Positions 15,249 to 21,399 are shown, counted from the first letter of the stretch. The stretch: 21,399 nt of DNA from Marivivens sp. (GCA_024642185.1 JAHEBR010000014.1:1-21399), one strand, 5' to 3'. Made by a program: numbers and translations. The notes: generated by a model not told the origin, from the letters alone.

Positions 15249-15911
15249 TCAAGCGTTCGGCGCCGCGTGAACCGGCTGGCGGCCCTGAGGCATATGGGTC
15301 GCCGCGGGGGTATGCTGCCGGGGCTGCGCGCCAGTTGCCGACATACTTAGAACCGCATAGCGCCGACCATCTCCTTCGTTGAGATAGGGCTCGCCGATCC
15401 GCTCGGCATCGAACCCAAGCTGCCGCAGCGCCCGCATCAGCGAAATCGGCGACAGCGACATGAGCCGCGTCGCACCGTTCCTCGCGGCCACATCAATCAA
15501 GCCTCCGACGATGAGCGACAAGCACTCGCTGCGATCGATCTGGGTATCGACATCATCCGATATGACAAGACGTGTGCATTCCCACATTTGAGCATTGGCA
15601 ACATCCGATGGCATGACCTCGGCAGGAATATCGACCAGTTTGCCGGCAAAGGCATCGCGAAGCATATAGGTATGCTGCCCCCAGGTTGCGGTCGTTGCCA
15701 TGGCGCGGGCGCCGCCGACGACCTGCCCATCCCGAAGCACCAAGGAATAGTGGGCAGTTGGGTTGTCGTATTGGTCCATCTCCACCTTGTCATTGTGGGG
15801 GATGTCCCAACCGAGCGTATCGACAAAGAAGCGCTTTCGTAGGGCGAGGTAGTCGAAGTAAGCGCCGCCGAACATATGCATCGTCGACATATCGAATGTG
15901 ATGTTTTCCAT
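15249..15911 (-). CDS. Acyl-homoserine-lactone synthase, LuxI family
   Basis: Makes an N-acyl-homoserine lactone signal from S-adenosylmethionine and acyl-ACP (or acyl-CoA). The 220-aa product from ATG 15909-15911 has a strong GAGGAG site 6 bases upstream; the longer frame to 16046 runs through the intergenic region. LuxI invariants are visible: Arg25, Phe29 and Trp35 (RKRFFVDTLGW), Asp46, Asp49, Arg69 in VVGGARAM, and Glu111/Arg114 in WECTRLVIS. An extra C-terminal tail of about 20 residues is rich in His, Gln, Pro and Ala and lies outside the conserved fold. It follows luxR on the same strand after 146 bases that hold two palindromes. The acyl chain length cannot be read from sequence. Confidence 0.95.
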   Translation of the reverse strand: MENITFDMSTMHMFGGAYFDYLALRKRFFVDTLGWDIPHNDKVEMDQYDNPTAHYSLVLRDGQVVGGARAMATTATWGQHTYMLRDAFAGKLVDIPAEVMPSDVANAQMWECTRLVISDDVDTQIDRSECLSLIVGGLIDVAARNGATRLMSLSPISLMRALRQLGFDAERIGEPYLNEGDGRRYAVLSMSATGAQPRQHTPAATHMPQGRQPVHAAPNA

Positions 15912-15933
15912 GGGTCTCTCCTCTTGGGTTACT

Positions 15934-15954
15934 AGTTGTACATTCGATACAACT
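15934..15954. promoter_or_regulatory. Candidate lux-box palindrome upstream of luxI
   Basis: AGTTGTA-N7-TACAACT is a perfect inverted repeat with 7-base arms, centred about 33 bases upstream of the luxI ATG. Size and symmetry fit an operator for a dimeric LuxR-type regulator. It is closer to the start codon than a classical activator site at -42, so repression or an unusual promoter layout is possible. Confidence 0.6.
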
Positions 15955-15975
15955 TTAACGAGAAATGACCATTTT

Positions 15976-15988
15976 GTGGAGTTTCCAC
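15976..15988. repeat. Inverted repeat GTGGA-N3-TCCAC between luxR and luxI
   Basis: Perfect 5+5 palindrome with centre GTT. Its arms are identical to the palindrome at 11858-11870 in the dddP/DUF3445 gap. It lies 22 bases further from luxI than the lux-box-like site. Confidence 0.4.
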
Positions 15989-16057
15989 GACCGCGCACCA
16001 ATAGACGGTACTGGCCCGAATTTGGGTCAGCCCGGAAACATGGCAAAATTCAGATTT

Positions 16058-16687
16058 CTAGATGAGTCCAAACTCCGAAGCCATCGCGGCGGCCTGAGCC
16101 CCCGTCTGCGCTCCGAGTTTCAGCTTTGCGTTCTTCAAACGCTGCTTGACCGCGCCCTCAGACACGCCAAGCTCAAATGCTATCTGTTTGACTCGCAAGC
16201 CATCTCTGACCATCCGCAGCGCCTCAAGCTCTGCAAGTGTAAGGTTGCTGGGCGGTGCTTTTTCGGTATGCAAACGCTGGATATGACCGCGCAAAAGATC
16301 GATTTCGCACTGGGTAAACTCGCGATCCGAACGCGCGAATGTCCCAAAAGAGCGCTGACCTTCGGGGTTGTTGTCAAAGACGCTGACCGCCACGCCGTAG
16401 CGCAGACCATAACCTTCAGCCTTGGCTAGAACCCCTCTTACGTCGTCAAAGTCGATCTCGCTCCAACGGATTGTGCCGGTTTTGGAATAAACCCAGCGAA
16501 TCACGGGGTCGGCCATCATGTAGCGTTCGGCGGTATAGTGGCTTACCCAATCAGTCGGCAGCGCATTGATTTCTTCCAGCGGAAAAGCAAAGCCAACACG
16601 CAGGGCAAGATAATATCCAGCCGGAGCGATTTCGCTCAAATCGTTAATGGCAATTCTTTGAAGCATCATCCTGTCGAAACGCATCAC
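16058..16687 (-). CDS. LuxR-family transcriptional regulator (AHL-binding plus HTH)
   Basis: A 209-aa quorum-sensing regulator. Residues about 10-145 form the autoinducer-binding domain and keep the LuxR-family ligand-pocket residues: Trp47 (TDWV), Tyr51, Asp60-Pro61 (MMADPV) and Trp75 (TIRWSE). Residues about 147-204 form the LuxR HTH: LTLAELEALRMVRDGLRVKQIAF, then LGVSEGAVKQRLKNAKLKL. The start is uncertain: GTG 16687, ATG 16684 and ATG 16669/16666 are in frame and none has a good ribosome binding site. Next gene on the same strand is luxI, 146 bases away, so it is the likely cognate regulator. A palindrome overlaps its 5' leader. Divergent from its HTH-less paralogue at 16799. Confidence 0.94.
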   Translation of the reverse strand: MMRFDRMMLQRIAINDLSEIAPAGYYLALRVGFAFPLEEINALPTDWVSHYTAERYMMADPVIRWVYSKTGTIRWSEIDFDDVRGVLAKAEGYGLRYGVAVSVFDNNPEGQRSFGTFARSDREFTQCEIDLLRGHIQRLHTEKAPPSNLTLAELEALRMVRDGLRVKQIAFELGVSEGAVKQRLKNAKLKLGAQTGAQAAAMASEFGLI

Positions 16688-16696
16688 TATGGAACT

Positions 16697-16713
16697 GCAC
16701 TAAAGTCTAGTGC
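16697..16713. promoter_or_regulatory. Palindrome upstream of luxR
   Basis: GCACTA-N5-TAGTGC is a perfect 6+6 inverted repeat 10 bases before the longest luxR start, in the divergent region with the HTH-less paralogue. It differs in sequence and spacing from the palindrome before luxI. It may be an operator, or an RNA hairpin in the luxR leader where no clear Shine-Dalgarno exists. Confidence 0.5.
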
Positions 16714-16725
16714 CATCCTGTCATT

Positions 16726-16755
16726 TTGGGTCTTATATCCGAAGAAAGCTATGCT
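16726..16755 (+). promoter_or_regulatory. Possible promoter of the HTH-less LuxR-like gene
   Basis: TTGGGT (16726-16731), an 18-base spacer and TATGCT (16750-16755) form a weak sigma-70-like pair 44 bases before the TTG start. A TATAAG-like -10 for the divergent luxR lies on the minus strand at 16732-16737, so the two promoters may overlap and share control. Assigned by eye only. Confidence 0.35.
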
Positions 16756-16798
16756 ACCTATATATCATCAAGCAACCTAAAAGCGAGTAAACAGGGTT

Positions 16799-17290
16799 TT
16801 GTCAGCCACTCAAACAGAAATCCGCTCGGTCTTGTCTGATTTGATGATTTTGGCGCCAACCGGCTATGCCGCAGCGCTTCACATCAATTTCACGACACCG
16901 GCATTTCTCTTTCAGACCTACCCGTCTGACTGGCTGGCGATCTATTCGCAGCAGGGGTTGGTTATGAAAGACCCGACGGTTCTGTGGGGGTTCGAAAACC
17001 TCGGGACAGTGCGGTGGTCCGATCTGATCGAGCTTGATGGTGACGGTGTCATGAAAGAGGCGACAAGATTCGGCATGAAATTTGGCCTCACAGTCGCCGT
17101 CGAACGCGGCGGCACGAGATCCATCTCGAGCCTGTCGCGTGGCGATCGTGAATTCTCTGACAACGAACTCGCACAAGCTGCGGATATGATTGCCAAACTG
17201 CACGATTTGACGGCGCAGGCCCGAACCCTGACAGACGAAACTCGTGCTGCTCTGCGTCGGATGACCATCCAAGTCACACATCCGTCCTAA
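16799..17290 (+). CDS. LuxR-like autoinducer-binding protein lacking the HTH domain
   Basis: A 163-aa product that is a clear paralogue of the ligand-binding half of the adjacent LuxR: LAPTGYAAALHINFTTP against IAPAGYYLALRVGFAFP, PSDWLAIY against PTDWVSHY, KDPTVLWGF against ADPVIRWVY, GTVRWSDL against GTIRWSEI, and RGDREFSDNEL against RSDREFTQCEI. Pocket residues Trp45, Tyr49, Asp58, Pro59 and Trp73 are kept. It ends ARTLTDETRAALRRM plus eight residues, aligning with the first HTH helix of LuxR (SNLTLAELEALRMV) and then stopping. Only 52 bases separate it from the next gene and hold no hidden HTH frame. The start is TTG 16799 with no good ribosome binding site. It may antagonise LuxR by dimerising, buffer the signal, or act on another partner; none is proven. 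Confidence 0.9.
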   Translation: MSATQTEIRSVLSDLMILAPTGYAAALHINFTTPAFLFQTYPSDWLAIYSQQGLVMKDPTVLWGFENLGTVRWSDLIELDGDGVMKEATRFGMKFGLTVAVERGGTRSISSLSRGDREFSDNELAQAADMIAKLHDLTAQARTLTDETRAALRRMTIQVTHPS

Positions 17291-17306
17291 CGCGGAATAA
17301 ACCTTT

Positions 17307-17338
17307 CCTCCGGATAATGCGCTGGCCGCAATCGGAGG
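17307..17338 (+). promoter_or_regulatory. Hairpin burying the Shine-Dalgarno of the FliG-like gene
   Basis: CCTCCG (17307-17312) pairs perfectly with CGGAGG (17333-17338), which contains the GGAGG ribosome binding site 4 bases before ATG 17343. Inside it TGCG (17318-17321) pairs with CGCA (17327-17330) around a 5-base loop. The folded form would hide the ribosome binding site, so translation may depend on coupling to the upstream gene, an RNA-binding protein or temperature. Inference from pairing only. Confidence 0.45.
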
Positions 17339-17342
17339 CAGT

Positions 17343-18368
17343 ATGTCAGAGACCGCAGCCCTAACCCGCCGGAGCAAAGCCGCTTTGATCTTGCGCCTCC
17401 TTGTCGGCGACGGACAGGGTCTTTCTCTGGCCGAGATGCCTGAAGAGACCCAGATCACTCTTGCTCGCGAAATGGGCAAGCTTGGAAGCATTGACAAAAC
17501 CACGGTCGATCGGGTGGTCGACGAATTTGCCGGCCAGCTTGAAAAGGTCGGGCTTGGCCCTGCCGGTGGGGTCTCCAAGGTGATCGACGGATTGGCTGAT
17601 CTGCTCAGCCCGGAGGTTGCAGCAAAGATGCGCGATGAGGCGCGCAATGGTCCGCCGCCTGATCCGTGGGACTATGTTCGGTCTCTGGATTTGCCAGAAC
17701 TCAAACCGATCATGGAAACCGAAACCGTCGAGACCTCCGCCGTCATCTTGTCGCGATTGCCGGTTGCCAAGGCCGCACCGCTTTTGGGCCTGCTACCGGG
17801 CGAAAAGGCGCGTCGCATCGCGTTTGGTGTGTCGCAGATTGGCGCCATCGCGCCTCAGACAGTTGCCATAATCGGTGCCGCACTCGCCAGGGCCTATACC
17901 CGCCCTGCCCAATCGGCATTCCCGGATGACCCCAGCGAGCGGATAGGCGAGATCCTGAATGCCGCAACAGCCTCAACCCGCGACGATCTATTGGCGGATT
18001 TCGCATCCAACGATCCTGCATTCGCAGACAGGGTTCGTAAGGCGATCTTTACCTTTGCTGATATCCCGCTGCGAATTGCCGGCCCCGACATTTCGAAGAT
18101 ACTTCGTGGCATTGATGGGCGTGAGCTTGCCACGGCGCTGGCTTTTGCAACCGCCACAGGCGGTGCCGATCAAGAGGCCGTCGATTATATCTTTGCCAAT
18201 CTCTCACAGCGGATGGGCGAGCAGATCCGCGAAGAGGTGAAGGATCGAGGAAAGGTCAGAAAAGCCGACGGCGAAGCGGCGCAGTCGGCCTTTGTCGCAG
18301 CGATACGCGCCGCTGTAGATGCCGGAGAAATCGTCTTGGTCGAGGAGGAAACCGAAGAGGAAACCTAA
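17343..18368 (+). CDS. fliG: FliG-like flagellar motor switch protein (divergent)
   Basis: A 341-aa product with FliG length and layout. The N-terminal part RRSKAALILRLLVGDGQGLSLAEMPEE to TLAREMGKLG matches the FliF-binding domain. The middle part (ETSAVILSRLPVAKAAPLLGLLPGEKARRIA) matches the FliM-binding domain. The C-terminus (IFTFADIPLRIAGPDISKILRGIDGRELATAL, then IFANLSQRMGEQIREEVKDRGKV) matches the torque domain with several charged residues kept. The EHPQ motif that binds FliM in classical FliG reads ETVE here. FliG forms the rotor ring joining FliF and the stator. It starts at ATG 17343 with GGAGG upstream and follows the HTH-less LuxR-like gene by 52 bases. No other flagellar gene is in view. 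It could be the main FliG or a second divergent copy. Confidence 0.85.
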   Translation: MSETAALTRRSKAALILRLLVGDGQGLSLAEMPEETQITLAREMGKLGSIDKTTVDRVVDEFAGQLEKVGLGPAGGVSKVIDGLADLLSPEVAAKMRDEARNGPPPDPWDYVRSLDLPELKPIMETETVETSAVILSRLPVAKAAPLLGLLPGEKARRIAFGVSQIGAIAPQTVAIIGAALARAYTRPAQSAFPDDPSERIGEILNAATASTRDDLLADFASNDPAFADRVRKAIFTFADIPLRIAGPDISKILRGIDGRELATALAFATATGGADQEAVDYIFANLSQRMGEQIREEVKDRGKVRKADGEAAQSAFVAAIRAAVDAGEIVLVEEETEEET

Positions 18369-18440
18369 TCTCTGGCCACAAGCGGCCTTGCCCACAGGGC
18401 CTGTCGATTCTATCTCTGCTCCCTATGACTGCGGGGGCAG

Positions 18441-19322
18441 ATGGGCAAATCCGAAGATCACAATGGCGCAATCGCCGACTGGTTGACCGATCGGGCGCTT
18501 CGCACCCTGATCGGCACAGCAATGTTGATGCCGCATCCCAAGCGCGTTGCCTTTATGGGCGGGTTGGTCAAGCGGCTTGGCAGGCACGTTGGCTATGAGG
18601 CGCGTGTTTTCGACAACCTCACCCGGATCCGGCCCGAATTCTCCCAAGTCCGACGACAGGAAATCGCCGACGGTGTGCTCGACAATTTTGGGCGGACCTT
18701 GATCGAGAACTACTCCTACAAGACATTTGGGAACTGGCTCGAAGGCACGCCCATCACAGGAGAAGGTCTCGCCTCTGTTGAAGAGGCCCGCGCCGCAGGA
18801 CGGCCCGTTCTTTTCGTGACGGGCCATTTTGGCAATCACGAAGTCCCCCGCCAAGTTCTTGCCGCGCGCGGCTACGAGATCGGCGGCCTCTACCGACCAA
18901 TGGCGAACCGCTTCTTCAATGACCACTACGCCAAAACCATGACCGAGCTATCAGGGCCCGTTTTTCCGCAAGGCAAAAGTGGCACCATTGGCTTTGCCCG
19001 ACACCTCAAGAACGGCGGCATGGGGACGCTTCTGTTTGACGTCGATGTGCACGGCGGCATGGTCATCGATTTTCTCGGCCACCCCGCCCGCACCGCAAGC
19101 TCCGCCGCCGATCTTGCGCTACGCTTCGATGCTTTGGTCGTGCCCTATTTCGGCATTCGTCAGCCGGACGGGCTTAACTTTGAGGCCGCCATCGAGGCCC
19201 CGATCCCGCATAGCGACCCGCGCCGCATGACGATCGAAATGACCCGCCGCTTAGAGGCCCGGATCGAGGCCAACCCGGAACAGTGGTTCTGGGTGCACCG
19301 CCGCTGGAAGGCCGCGCGCTAG
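18441..19322 (+). CDS. LpxL/HtrB-type lysophospholipid or lipid A acyltransferase
   Basis: A 293-aa product of the family that adds secondary acyl chains to lipid A at the inner membrane, or acylates related lipids. The catalytic HX4E is at His129-Glu134 in VTGHFGNHEVPRQ. Further family features are GLYRPMANRFFNDHY, LFDVDVHGGMVIDFLGHPART, and the C-terminal NPEQWFWVHRRWK, a hallmark of LpxL-type enzymes. The start ATG 18441 has a GGGGG stretch upstream. It follows the FliG-like gene by 72 bases on the same strand; co-transcription is possible but nothing proves it. The exact acceptor cannot be told from sequence. The last 4 bases overlap the convergent DUF1223 gene at a CTAG. Confidence 0.9.
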   Translation: MGKSEDHNGAIADWLTDRALRTLIGTAMLMPHPKRVAFMGGLVKRLGRHVGYEARVFDNLTRIRPEFSQVRRQEIADGVLDNFGRTLIENYSYKTFGNWLEGTPITGEGLASVEEARAAGRPVLFVTGHFGNHEVPRQVLAARGYEIGGLYRPMANRFFNDHYAKTMTELSGPVFPQGKSGTIGFARHLKNGGMGTLLFDVDVHGGMVIDFLGHPARTASSAADLALRFDALVVPYFGIRQPDGLNFEAAIEAPIPHSDPRRMTIEMTRRLEARIEANPEQWFWVHRRWKAAR

Positions 19323-20023
19323 TTGATGCGGGCCGCCGCATAGATCGGCCCGAAACTAGCGCCTTGCAGGATAATCACGCCCGGCTCATCGCCCGTATAG
19401 GGCGCCTCGGCGCTCAACGCGCCCCGCCCCGACCATGTCCCGAGGGTCTGCCAGGATGTCACCACGTTGGCATATGTGATCCTGCGGCCCTTATTCTCGC
19501 CCCGCGTGATATCCACCACGGCCTGAGGCAGATACCGCACCAGCTCGATCTGGATCGGCCCGGTCAATCGTGCAAGCGGCTCGGCCGAGATCGTCAGACG
19601 CCCCCCTTCGAGAAGAGAAACGCTGAGCGCGATCTGCGCGTCGGCGTTGGCCTGCTCGGTAATCTGCCCTTCAAGCTCGTCAGGATGGGCGCCACCCACG
19701 GGCACGCGCCCGCCCACGATGAACTGTGGCGTATAGATCATCCGCTCGTGCGCGGCGAGGGCATAGCCCTGCTGGCGGCGGGTATGCTCGGGGCTGCCCA
19801 GCGTGTCTTTCCAGCCGATGTAATCCCAGTAATCGACGTGAAGCGCCAGCGCGATCACATCGGGCCGCGCGGCAAGCTCTTCCAGAAGCGCATCCGCCGG
19901 AGGGCAGGACGAACAGCCCTGCGATGTGAAAAGCTCGACCACCACAGGGCTTTCCCCTGCCCGCGCCGACATGGGCAAAAACGCCAGAAGAACAGGGAAC
20001 AGGATCAAGCCAAGAGCGCGCAT
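19319..20023 (-). CDS. DUF1223 exported thioredoxin-like protein
   Basis: A 234-aa product from ATG 20021-20023, with GGAAG 5 bases upstream; an in-frame ATG at 20050 would lengthen it by nine residues before the signal peptide. The N-terminus MRALGLILFPVLLAFLPMSARA is a Sec signal peptide ending at ARA. The next segment VVVELFTSQGCSSCPPADALL is the DUF1223 signature, with a CxxC at Cys37/Cys40 as in thioredoxin folds. It continues with LHVDYWDYIGWKDTLGSPEHTRRQ and YTPQFIVGGR, also typical. Likely a periplasmic redox protein; its substrate is unknown. Its stop shares a CTAG with the acyltransferase stop. Divergent from acnA across 248 bases. Confidence 0.9.
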   Translation of the reverse strand: MRALGLILFPVLLAFLPMSARAGESPVVVELFTSQGCSSCPPADALLEELAARPDVIALALHVDYWDYIGWKDTLGSPEHTRRQQGYALAAHERMIYTPQFIVGGRVPVGGAHPDELEGQITEQANADAQIALSVSLLEGGRLTISAEPLARLTGPIQIELVRYLPQAVVDITRGENKGRRITYANVVTSWQTLGTWSGRGALSAEAPYTGDEPGVIILQGASFGPIYAAARIN

Positions 20024-20271
20024 TCGTCTTCCATCTGCGACCATCTGCAACAGGCTAGTTCATCCGCCTCGTAATAGCCAATCAACCAATTGCGAGTCAT
20101 TGTGTCGCGTCGCCTGACAAGGGCGTGATCCGTGGGGGCAGTCAGAGGACGTTCACCCCGGATTTTCTGTGCACAATGGTATACAAATAGACCCGCCACC
20201 CCTTGATTGCCTGTCGGACATAGGGCAGAAGCGGCGCAACACCCCGAAATCTCCAGCGCGAGGAGCACGCC

Positions 20272-21399
20272 ATGCCTATCAAAGTCGGCCTCGATACCGC
20301 CAAGACCCGCAAGACCCTCACCGCGGGCGGCCAGAGCATCGCCTACTATTCGATCCCGGCGGCCCAAACCGCAGGCCTCGGCGATTTCTCGCGCCTTCCG
20401 GCTGCGCTCAAGGTCGTGCTCGAGAATATGCTGCGTTTCGAAGACGGCGGCTTCTCGGTCTCGGTTGACGATATCAAGGCCTTCGCCGAATGGGGCGCCA
20501 ATGGCGGCCGGAACCCGCGCGAGATCGCCTATCGCCCGGCCCGCGTCTTGATGCAGGATTTCACCGGCGTTCCCGCCGTGGTCGACCTTGCCGCCATGCG
20601 CGACGGGATCAAGGCCCTTGGCGGCGATGCCCAGCAGATCAACCCGCTCAATCCCGTTGACCTCGTGATCGACCACTCGGTGATGATCGACGAATTTGGC
20701 AACCCCCGCGCCTTCCAGATGAACGTCGACCGCGAATACGAGCGCAACATGGAGCGTTACCAGTTCCTCAAATGGGGCCAGGGCGCCTTCAACAACTTTC
20801 GCGTCGTGCCCCCCGGCACCGGCATCTGCCATCAGGTCAACCTTGAATACCTCGCCCAGACCGTCTGGACCGACACCGACCAAACCGGCGCAACCGTCGC
20901 CTACCCCGACACGCTCGTCGGCACCGACAGCCACACCACCATGGTCAACGGCCTTGCCGTCCTTGGCTGGGGCGTGGGCGGGATCGAGGCCGAGGCCGCG
21001 ATGCTTGGCCAGCCGATCTCGATGCTGATCCCCGAGGTTGTGGGCTTCAAACTGACCGGCGCGATGGTTGAAGGCACCACCGCGACCGACCTTGTGCTCA
21101 AGGTCGTGCAAATGCTGCGCCAACACGGCGTTGTCGGCAAATTTGTCGAGTTTTACGGCGAAGGCCTCGATCACCTGCCGCTCGCCGATCGCGCCACCAT
21201 CGCCAATATGGCCCCCGAATACGGCGCCACCTGCGGCTTCTTCCCGATCGACGGCGAAACCCTGCGCTATCTGCGCCAAACGGGCCGCGACGAAGACCGC
21301 ATCGCTTTGGTCGAAGCCTATGCCAAGGAAAACGGTTTCTGGCGCGGTGCGGACTATGCGCCGATCTATTCCTCGACGCTCGAACTCGACATGGGCACC
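20272..21399 (+). CDS. acnA: Aconitate hydratase AcnA, N-terminal part (3' end outside window)
   Basis: Isomerises citrate to isocitrate in the TCA cycle using a 4Fe-4S cluster. The first 376 codons are visible from ATG 20272, with AGGAG 6 bases upstream, and stay open to the edge. The product starts MPIKVGLDTAKTRKTLTAGG. Family blocks seen are SRLPAALKVVLENMLRFEDG, QDFTGVPAVVDLAAMRD, LVIDHSVMIDEFG, and VGTDSHTTMVNGLAVLGWGVGG with IEAEAAMLGQPISMLIPEVVG. The cysteines that hold the cluster lie beyond the window. An AT-rich stretch with TATACA at 20180-20185 may belong to its promoter, but no -35 at correct spacing was found. Confidence 0.97.
   Translation, partial: MPIKVGLDTAKTRKTLTAGGQSIAYYSIPAAQTAGLGDFSRLPAALKVVLENMLRFEDGGFSVSVDDIKAFAEWGANGGRNPREIAYRPARVLMQDFTGVPAVVDLAAMRDGIKALGGDAQQINPLNPVDLVIDHSVMIDEFGNPRAFQMNVDREYERNMERYQFLKWGQGAFNNFRVVPPGTGICHQVNLEYLAQTVWTDTDQTGATVAYPDTLVGTDSHTTMVNGLAVLGWGVGGIEAEAAMLGQPISMLIPEVVGFKLTGAMVEGTTATDLVLKVVQMLRQHGVVGKFVEFYGEGLDHLPLADRATIANMAPEYGATCGFFPIDGETLRYLRQTGRDEDRIALVEAYAKENGFWRGADYAPIYSSTLELDMGT

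Noticed and set aside
17291..17342. Hidden or frameshifted HTH domain after the LuxR-like gene
   Set aside because: Only 52 bases are available and they read as leader hairpin and ribosome binding site, so this is a true loss, not a frameshift.
20152..20185. acnA promoter with TTCACC and TATACA
   Set aside because: The spacing is 22 bases, too long for a standard sigma-70 promoter; not reported as a feature.
20005..21279. 424-aa minus-strand frame opposite acnA
   Set aside because: Shadow of acnA that also spans the intergenic region.
1..21399. Mobile elements, prophage, CRISPR arrays or long direct repeats
   Set aside because: No transposase, integrase, phage gene, spaced repeat array or composition break was seen.

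Overview
This window looks like chromosome from a marine alphaproteobacterium of the Roseobacter group (Rhodobacterales/Rhodobacteraceae). The basis is high GC with strong C/G third-position bias, an M24-fold DMSP lyase DddP with every known metal ligand in register, a Hint_2-like protein, a DUF6314 protein, a DUF3445 protein, a glnB-glnA operon and a LuxI/LuxR pair, all types common in roseobacters. There are no insertion sequences, phage genes, CRISPR arrays or base-composition breaks, so most of the window reads as stable chromosomal backbone.

Layout. 1-2012 (minus): a two-TM protein of unknown function, a terminator, then fabD-fabG (fabG runs off the left edge). 2220-3626 (plus): promoter, a structured leader that may be the S6:S18 autoregulatory element, then rpsF-rpsR-rplI and a bidirectional terminator. 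3649-5673 (minus): a secreted PPC-like beta-sandwich protein, and a tRNA-Leu(UAG)-tig unit with its own terminator. 5821-7892: a cysteine-free Hint-like protein convergent with a fused NAD(P)HX epimerase/dehydratase. 8066-9889 (plus): the glnB-glnA nitrogen operon with terminator. 10027-11088: a protein of unknown function with two C-terminal membrane segments. 11089-13707: a DUF3445 haem-dependent N-demethylase-like gene divergent from dddP, which converges on a DUF6314 gene. 13908-15215: purB. 15249-18368: a quorum-sensing block (luxI and luxR on minus; a LuxR-like autoinducer-binding protein without its DNA-binding domain on plus; then a divergent FliG-like gene). 18441-20023: a LpxL/HtrB-type acyltransferase convergent with a DUF1223 thioredoxin-like exported protein. 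20272 to the right edge: the first 376 codons of aconitase acnA.

The most interesting part is 15249-18368. luxR and the gene at 16799 are clear paralogues over the ligand-binding domain. The second stops just where the HTH domain would begin and keeps only a remnant of its first helix. It could be a natural antagonist or co-receptor of the LuxR, or an AHL sink. It lies directly upstream of a FliG-like gene whose Shine-Dalgarno is buried in a predicted hairpin. Different palindromes lie just upstream of luxI and luxR, and a GTGGA-N3-TCCAC repeat is shared between the luxR-luxI gap and the dddP/DUF3445 promoter region. This suggests a local link between quorum sensing, motility and possibly DMSP metabolism; the link is an inference, not shown by sequence.

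A second theme is compact convergent gene ends: four convergent pairs end within two bases of each other or overlap (two share a CTAG containing both stops, one abuts at TGATCA) with no terminator hairpin.
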